From assembly GCA_964563855.1 (NCBI GenBank), contig CAZLYU010000064.1, forward strand, positions 1 through 19,229: 19,229 nt of DNA, given 5' to 3'. Origin of the DNA: JAFGRR01 sp964563855. Lineage in GTDB: Bacteria > Planctomycetota > Phycisphaerae > UBA1845 > Fen-1342. The notes under the pieces are model-generated. The model had not been told where the DNA came from. It was given only the letters and a program-made list of their open reading frames with translations, and did not search any database. Positions within the stretch are counted from its first letter, which is position 1. Every line of letters starts with the position of its first letter. Of the stretch, positions 15,214 through 19,229 are shown piece by piece. Both the position numbers and the translations under genes were made by a program.

Positions 15214-16182
15214 TCAAAACCACCACGCTTGGCCAGCGTTTTCCCGAATCAGCACGCCGCGCAAATACGACACGGCTTTCTCAAAACCTTCCTGCACGCT
15301 CATCAGGCTGTCTTCGTGCTCGATGCTGATCACGCCGTCATACCCCTTGGTGCGCAGCATGCTGACAAAAGGTTTCCAGAACTCGTCGCCATGTCCGTAG
15401 CCGCAAGTGCGAAAGACCCAACTGCGTTGGTGGAGGTCGCCGTAGCTTTTGGCGTCGAGCGTGCCGTTGATGCGCGTGTTGTGGGGGTCGATGGCGGTGT
15501 CTTTGCCGTGGACGTGGAAGATGCAACCTGCATCGCCGAGCACGCGGGTCGCTTCGACCGGGTCGATGCCTTGCCAGAAGAAGTGCGAGGGGTCGAGGTT
15601 GGCGCCGAGGGAGTCGCCGCAGGCGTCGCGCAGCTTGAGCAGGGTTTCGGGGTTATAGACGCAGAAGCCGGGGTGGGCTTCGAATGCGATTTTGACGCCG
15701 TTCTTGGCGGCCTCGCGCGCCTTTTGCATCCAGAAGGGGATCAGGACCTCATCCCACTGATAGGTAAGAACGGCTTCGTAGTCGGGCGGCCAAGCGCAGG
15801 TGACCCAGTTGGGGGTCTTGTCGGCCGCTGATCCGCCGGGGCAGCCGGAGAACGTGATGACGACATCGGTTCCGAGCGTGGGGGCGAGCTTGACGGCGAC
15901 ATCGTGCGCCGCGCCATGATCCTGCGCGAGCTTCTCATCGGGATGCACCGGATTGCCATGCACGGCGAGGCCGATGATTTCGAGCCCGCGGGCTTTCACG
16001 TCGTCGACGATCTGCTGCTGCTTGCCCTTGTCGGCGAGCACCTCGGCCGGATCAAAGAACGGCGCTGTGGGATAAGCGCCCACGGGCAGTTCGATCGCGT
16101 CGAGCCCGACCTGCTTGCAATAGTCGAGCGCCTGCTCCCAAGCCATGCCGGCCAGGCCGGCGCCCATGACACCGAGTTTCAT
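15214..16182 (-). CDS. Sugar phosphate isomerase/epimerase (xylose-isomerase-like TIM barrel)
   Basis: A 322-residue TIM-barrel protein of the AP-endonuclease-2/xylose-isomerase-like superfamily, many of which epimerise or isomerise sugars or inositols. It opens with KLGVMGAGLAG and GLDAIELPVGAYP. The metal ligands typical of the fold can be placed: E168 in AFEAHPG, D197 and H200 in NLDPSHF, H223 in FHVHGKD and E288 in SIEHED. No signal peptide is seen, so it should be cytoplasmic. ATG 16182 has GGAGG six bases upstream, and I rejected a longer frame to 16218. The gene is divergent from the sugar dehydrogenase gene across 183 bases, which suggests a shared sugar-related role. The substrate is unknown. 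Confidence 0.9.
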   Translation of the reverse strand: MKLGVMGAGLAGMAWEQALDYCKQVGLDAIELPVGAYPTAPFFDPAEVLADKGKQQQIVDDVKARGLEIIGLAVHGNPVHPDEKLAQDHGAAHDVAVKLAPTLGTDVVITFSGCPGGSAADKTPNWVTCAWPPDYEAVLTYQWDEVLIPFWMQKAREAAKNGVKIAFEAHPGFCVYNPETLLKLRDACGDSLGANLDPSHFFWQGIDPVEATRVLGDAGCIFHVHGKDTAIDPHNTRINGTLDAKSYGDLHQRSWVFRTCGYGHGDEFWKPFVSMLRTKGYDGVISIEHEDSLMSVQEGFEKAVSYLRGVLIRENAGQAWWF

Positions 16183-16212
16183 CCTCGACCTCCGAGGGTG
16201 ATGCGTGATCAG

Positions 16213-16224
16213 TGACAAATGTCA
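16213..16224. promoter_or_regulatory. Palindrome TGACA-AA-TGTCA in a divergent intergenic region
   Basis: A perfect inverted repeat with five-base arms lies in the 183-base gap between the divergent TIM-barrel and sugar dehydrogenase genes (16183-16365). The place suits an operator. The same gap holds an extended -10-like TGC-TATTGT (16263-16271) on the plus strand and an inverted repeat GCGTTCG/CGAACGC (16284-16290, 16324-16330). None has independent support. Confidence 0.3.
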
Positions 16225-16365
16225 AAACCGTTGAGCGCCGGAACGTCGCCGGCGCGCTGCCGTGCTATTGTTACACGAATTCCGCGTTCGTCGCGCTGGC
16301 TCGATGCGCGAAGCGTCGCTCGGCGAACGCTCTCGACGGTAAGGTTTGCCAAGGAGGTTGCCACG

Positions 16366-17565
16366 ATGCGACGACGTCTACCCACCATCGCCATCACGCT
16401 GGCCGCAGCGCTGCTTGTCGGCGGCTGTCCGTTCGATCTGATCCCGGCGCTGAATCCCGATCAGGCCCCGACCGGCAATACCGTGAGCCGCGTGTTCGAG
16501 TTTGGCGGTGAACGTTTCGTGGTGCAGGAGTTTGCGAGCGGCCTGGAGGTCCCATGGTCGATGAAGTTCACGCCCGACGGGGCGCGGCTCTTGGTGACGG
16601 AGCGGATCGGCCGTCTTGCGGTGCTGGACAGCGCTACCGGCGACGTGCTGTCACGAACGGATGTTCCGTTTGTCGTCGGCGCCTTGCCCGAGTCGGAAGT
16701 CGGGCTGATGGGTCTCGAGGTCTCGCCGGACTTCGCCAACGACAACACGGTATACCTGGCGTATACGTCGGCGAATCTGTCCGGATTTCAGAATGTCATT
16801 GACCGTTTCGAGTTCGTCGACGGCGCCCTCCATCGCATCGATGAGTTCCCGATGGTCGGCGAGATTCCGGCGGCGTTCCTGCACGACGGGCTGCGTCTGC
16901 GATTTGGTCCCGACGGGATGCTGTATGCGACCACCGGCGACGCGCTCGACCGCAACAGCGCCCAGAATCTCAACTCGCTGGCCGGGAAGATTCTGCGGAT
17001 CGAACCCGACGGCGGGGTCCCGGCGGACAACCCGTTTGGCTCGCTGGTCTTCTCGTTCGGACACCGCAATCCGCAGGGCATCGCCTTCGATCCCAACCGC
17101 GGCTTCATCCTCTCCACCGAGCATGGCCCGAGCGGCGCTATCGACGGCGGGCTCGAGGGTCTGGATGAAGTCAACGCCATTCGCGCCGGGGCGAACTATG
17201 GCTGGCCCGAGGTCGTCGGCTCGCAAACCGCCGACGGCGTCACGCCGCCGATCTTCGAGTCTGGCGACGACGCGATCGCTCCGGCGGGGGCGGTGTTTTA
17301 CTTTGGCGATCGTTTTCCCGCTTGGCAGGGCGCATTTCTGTTCGTCGGGTTGCGCGGCGCGTCGCTGTGGGTGATGCACGTCGACGACACCGATCCATCG
17401 TTGGTGCTCAGTCTCGATCGTGGCTTGCAGAACGAGTTTGGGAGGCTGCGCGATGTGACGGTCGGCCCCGACGGTTATGTGTACCTGGCGACGAGCAACC
17501 GCGACGGCCGCGGGACACCCGGCCCCAATGACGATCGCATTCTGCGCCTGCTGCCGGTTCGCTGA
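16366..17565 (+). CDS. PQQ-dependent sugar dehydrogenase-like lipoprotein (GSDH family)
   Basis: A 399-residue six-bladed beta-propeller of the soluble glucose/sorbosone dehydrogenase family, which oxidises aldoses with pyrroloquinoline quinone. The N terminus MRRRLPTIAITLAAALLVGG plus C21 is a lipoprotein signal, so the mature protein is envelope-anchored and periplasmic. Family motifs: GLEVPWSMKFTPDG (59-72), EVGLMGLEVSPDF (111-123), FLHDGLRLRFGPDG (171-184, with the catalytic-type H173), GHRNPQGIAFDP (232-243), TEHGPSG (251-257) followed by DEVN and GANYGWPEV. The family's usual HxGGRL is HDGLRL here, a small deviation, so PQQ use should not be assumed. ATG 16366 has AAGGAGG eight bases upstream; the longer frame from 16219 is rejected. 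Convergent with the PilZ gene. Confidence 0.9.
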   Translation: MRRRLPTIAITLAAALLVGGCPFDLIPALNPDQAPTGNTVSRVFEFGGERFVVQEFASGLEVPWSMKFTPDGARLLVTERIGRLAVLDSATGDVLSRTDVPFVVGALPESEVGLMGLEVSPDFANDNTVYLAYTSANLSGFQNVIDRFEFVDGALHRIDEFPMVGEIPAAFLHDGLRLRFGPDGMLYATTGDALDRNSAQNLNSLAGKILRIEPDGGVPADNPFGSLVFSFGHRNPQGIAFDPNRGFILSTEHGPSGAIDGGLEGLDEVNAIRAGANYGWPEVVGSQTADGVTPPIFESGDDAIAPAGAVFYFGDRFPAWQGAFLFVGLRGASLWVMHVDDTDPSLVLSLDRGLQNEFGRLRDVTVGPDGYVYLATSNRDGRGTPGPNDDRILRLLPVR

Positions 17566-17579
17566 ACGTGGAACGCGCG

Positions 17580-17607
17580 ATTGGGTGCGGCCGGCGCCTC
17601 ACCCAAT
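17580..17607. terminator. Hairpin between the sugar dehydrogenase and PilZ genes
   Basis: ATTGGGTG (17580-17587) pairs with CACCCAAT (17600-17607) around a 12-base GC-rich loop, 14 bases after the dehydrogenase stop and between convergent genes. There is no real T-run, so it is a candidate terminator only. The rest of the 114-base gap shows nothing further. Confidence 0.45.
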
Positions 17608-17679
17608 GCGTGTTGGTCTGGTTGATGTCGCGCCTGCGGCGTGACGCGATAAGCATGTGCGTTCGCGCCCTGGCGGTCG

Positions 17680-18048
17680 TCAGACGTTGGCGGCGGATTC
17701 GTCGAGCACCAGTCCAAGTTCGAGATAGTCTTCCTGGGCGCCGGCGCAGATCACCGCGCGAATCACGGTGGCCCAGCGGCTCTGGGCCGAGCTGAACGCT
17801 CCGGGCTCAATCATTCCAGGAACGGTCGCCTTGAGCTCGTAGCGCTGTCCGGTCGCAATGCCATACCCTAATGGCGCTTTCACGCGCATGCCGTTTTGCG
17901 ACAGCTCGATGCAGTGGCAGCGAATCATGGCGCTGCCGGCGTGATCGATCATCCACAGGGGGCAGATCACCTCCTGTCGCGACTCGAGCCGACGTTCGCG
18001 CAGCCCTCGCGGGGCGCTGGTTGTCGGCGTGGCATGGATAGATAACAT
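17680..18048 (-). CDS. PilZ domain protein
   Basis: A 122-residue single-domain protein of the PilZ type, a family of cyclic-di-GMP receptors. RLESR (20-24) matches the RxxxR motif, and IELSQNGM (47-54) matches D/NxSxxG with Glu in place of Asp. The beta-barrel strands continue through YELKATVPGM, RWATVIRAVI and LELGLVLDE. No membrane segment is seen, so it is cytosolic. ATG 18048 has GGAG six bases upstream. It lies 57 bases after the NYN gene on the same strand. Nucleotide binding is plausible but the Asp-to-Glu change makes it uncertain. A target is not evident; the prepilin peptidase about 5 kb away need not be related. Confidence 0.82.
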   Translation of the reverse strand: MLSIHATPTTSAPRGLRERRLESRQEVICPLWMIDHAGSAMIRCHCIELSQNGMRVKAPLGYGIATGQRYELKATVPGMIEPGAFSSAQSRWATVIRAVICAGAQEDYLELGLVLDESAANV

Positions 18049-18105
18049 GTTCGACTCCTTTCGCGACGAGGCGTGAGAACCACGGGGGGCTCACACTTCA
18101 ACGAT

Positions 18106-18612
18106 CTATGACGGCGGCGATTTCGGGCGGTACCCAAACTCCCGCAGCCATGCTTCCGTCTCGGCGGCGCTTAGGTCGCCGGGCTTCTCCTCCGCCTCCG
18201 ACGGCGCGTTCGCTCGAGCGAGCGATCGTCGAACCATCCGCCAAAACACGTCCGCGCGAACCGGTGTGGCCTTCCTGCGCCGGGCCGCGGCCTGAACTTC
18301 TCGATCGTTCGACACGACGCCCACCACGCGTGGACCCGTGTCGGCTTGTAGTCGCTCGGCGATGACGTCATCAGCCGGGCGGCGACCGCTAAACGCGAGC
18401 GTGACCGCGTGGTGTGACAATTGCCTGACGATGTTTGGTGAGGGTTGCGGTCCATCGAAGACCACCTCGACCGTCTGATCGCAACCCTCAGCCCAACGCC
18501 CGATGAGCTGGACCAGCATGAAGCGCCCGAGTGGACGATCCGGGGGCTCGAGCTCGCGTGTTGCGAACAGCAGGTTGTTCCCGTCCACCAGATATCGTCG
18601 CAGCTTCGTCAT
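18106..18612 (-). CDS. NYN domain (YacP-like, PIN-fold) RNA-binding/nuclease protein
   Basis: A 168-residue protein with the NYN/PIN-like fold of the YacP (Rae1-like) family, whose studied members are ribosome-associated or RNA-cleaving endonucleases. The acidic residues of the fold can be placed: D10 in LVDGNNLL, D53 in VVFDGPQ, D81/D82 in PADDVIAERL and D103 in VVSNDREV. The basic helix RRRKATPVRADVFWRMVRRSL follows as three pieces at 111-131. The C-terminal tail is about 35 residues and polar, with a short helix AAETEAWLREFGY. It should be cytoplasmic. ATG 18612 has no ribosome site but a promoter-like pair just upstream. Whether it cleaves RNA cannot be judged from sequence. Confidence 0.88.
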   Translation of the reverse strand: MTKLRRYLVDGNNLLFATRELEPPDRPLGRFMLVQLIGRWAEGCDQTVEVVFDGPQPSPNIVRQLSHHAVTLAFSGRRPADDVIAERLQADTGPRVVGVVSNDREVQAAARRRKATPVRADVFWRMVRRSLARANAPSEAEEKPGDLSAAETEAWLREFGYRPKSPPS

Positions 18613-18617
18613 CTAGA

Positions 18618-18646
18618 TTACTAGCACATTGGCGGCTGAAACGCAA
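18618..18646 (-). promoter_or_regulatory. Possible leaderless promoter of the NYN gene
   Basis: On the minus strand TTGCGT (plus 18641-18646), a 17-base spacer and TAGTAA (18618-18623) precede the ATG at 18612 by five bases. Transcription would begin at about the start codon, matching the absence of a Shine-Dalgarno sequence. Each box matches consensus at only three of six positions. Confidence 0.3.
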
Positions 18647-18704
18647 TGAAAATCGTTCAAACGATCGCGCCCGGGCGGGGCTGTTTGCGACGTGAGGGGC
18701 GTTT

Positions 18705-18757
18705 TTCTCGGGACGGAACCGAGAACGGCCACGAGCCGCTCTTGCGGCCCCGGTTCC
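18705..18757. other. Overlapping alternative hairpins after the thioesterase gene
   Basis: TTCTCGG (18705-18711) pairs with CCGAGAA (18719-18725). GGAACCG (18715-18721) pairs with CGGTTCC (18751-18757) and encloses a small stem GCCGC/GCGGC (18735-18739, 18744-18748). The first two stems share bases 18719-18721, so they exclude each other. The only T-run (18702-18706) is on the wrong side for termination of the minus-strand genes. The element sits in the 165-base gap before the NYN gene. Confidence 0.35.
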
Positions 18758-18777
18758 CGCCACTTGGTCATGATAAC

Positions 18778-19113
18778 CTAGAGGGCTGTCGGGCGGCGAT
18801 GCTCGTCAATCGCGACGTACGTCAGGCATGCTTCCGTGACAGGCGTGACTTCGTTTCCTCGAAATCGCTGCGCCTCCACACGGACGCGGATGGTCAGCGA
18901 GGTCGTGCCGCGACGCTTCAACTCTCCGTAGAAGCTGAGCACGTCGCCGACGAACACCGGTTCGTGAAACGCGACCTTGTCCATCGCGACCGTGACGACG
19001 GTGTGAGCGGTGTGTCGGCGTGCTTCGATCGCCCCCGCCTGGTCGATGTAGCTCAGCAAGACCCCGCCGAAGATCGTGCCGTGCGCGTTCGTGTCGCGCG
19101 GCATCATCATCAC
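18778..19113 (-). CDS. Acyl-CoA thioesterase, hotdog fold (YciA/ACOT-like)
   Basis: An approximately 111-residue hotdog-fold thioesterase that hydrolyses acyl-CoA to free acid and CoA in the cytoplasm. PRDTNAHGTIFGGVLLSYID is the family's opening helix signature, with the catalytic-type Asn/His-Gly and Asp; VVTVAMDKVAFHEPVFVGD and TSLTIRVRVEAQ follow. The start is unusual: GTG ATG ATG ATG are four consecutive possible starts (19113-19102) with no clear ribosome site. The reading frame stays open upstream to the window edge, and the residues just before it (APAIRV) resemble homologs that begin earlier, but no standard start codon exists there. The gene follows infA by 61 bases and precedes the NYN gene by 165. 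Confidence 0.85.
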   Translation of the reverse strand: MMMMPRDTNAHGTIFGGVLLSYIDQAGAIEARRHTAHTVVTVAMDKVAFHEPVFVGDVLSFYGELKRRGTTSLTIRVRVEAQRFRGNEVTPVTEACLTYVAIDEHRRPTAL

Positions 19114-19174
19114 CCGAATGGCGGGCGCGACGTGGCTTTGAGCCGGTTCAGGACCCGCGGCGGGCGGCGTCTGG

Positions 19175-19229
19175 CTATCGCTGGCGATAAGTGATCCGTC
19201 CCCGTTCCAGGTCGTAAGGCGACAACTCC
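19175..19229 (-). CDS. infA: Translation initiation factor IF-1 (C-terminal end only)
   Basis: The last 17 codons and TAG stop of a minus-strand gene translate to ELSPYDLERGRITYRQR, which matches the highly conserved IF-1 C terminus (VELTPYDLSKGRIVFRSR in E. coli). IF-1 binds the 30S A-site during initiation. The remainder lies beyond the window. The match is short but this ending is very characteristic, so I am fairly sure. Confidence 0.87.
   Translation of the reverse strand, partial: ELSPYDLERGRITYRQR

Noticed and set aside
18702..18725. T-run plus hairpin as an intrinsic terminator
   Set aside because: The T-run precedes the hairpin on the plus strand and becomes an A-run on the minus strand, so it fits neither direction.
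1..19229. CRISPR arrays, tRNA genes, insertion sequences, phage or defence genes
   Set aside because: No regularly spaced repeats, cloverleaf-like sequence, transposase or defence-domain motifs were seen on either strand.

Overview
The window is a compact, high-GC bacterial chromosome segment with 20 protein-coding genes on both strands, two of them cut by the window edges. It holds no tRNA, rRNA, CRISPR array, insertion sequence or phage gene that I can see. A paired DUF1800/DUF1501 secretion cassette, a DUF2934 protein, lipoproteins with HEAT repeats, a xylose-isomerase-like TIM-barrel protein beside a PQQ-type sugar dehydrogenase, and an MqnD-like protein together suggest a member of the Planctomycetota, perhaps Phycisphaerae. 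This is inference from gene content; there is no marker gene long enough to prove it.

Layout. (1) 1-2033, plus: the 3' part of korA and complete korB, the catalytic subunits of a 2-oxoacid (probably 2-oxoglutarate):ferredoxin oxidoreductase, overlapping by ATGA. A bidirectional hairpin terminator separates them from convergent trxA (minus), which has a near-consensus sigma-70 promoter. (2) 2753-7234, plus: a DUF1800 protein, a Tat-exported DUF1501 protein and a DUF819 multi-spanning membrane protein. (3) 14709-7256, minus: nine co-directional, tightly packed or overlapping genes: small lipoprotein, metallophosphoesterase, shikimate kinase, prepilin peptidase, glutamate racemase, HEAT lipoprotein, QueF, a glutamine-synthetase-like protein and an MqnD-like protein. 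This block mixes cell-wall, aromatic, queuosine, quinone and secretion functions, so it looks like a housekeeping transcription unit rather than one pathway. (4) 15140-14874, minus: a DUF2934 protein with a basic Ser/Thr/Lys tail and a good intrinsic terminator. (5) 16182-15214 (minus) and 16366-17565 (plus): a divergent pair, a TIM-barrel sugar isomerase/epimerase and a lipoprotein PQQ-type sugar dehydrogenase. (6) 19229-17680, minus: the last 17 codons of infA (translation factor IF-1), a hotdog acyl-CoA thioesterase, an NYN/YacP-like RNase-fold protein and a PilZ protein.

The most unusual item is the glutamine-synthetase-like gene at 8242-9501. Its frame is intact along the full length of the GS fold, but most metal- and substrate-binding residues are replaced and the segment with the two phosphate-binding arginines is deleted, so it reads as a conserved pseudoenzyme. 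Second is the prepilin peptidase, which carries a large extra membrane segment between its two catalytic aspartates. I found no defence system, biosynthetic cluster or clearly undescribed multi-gene system.
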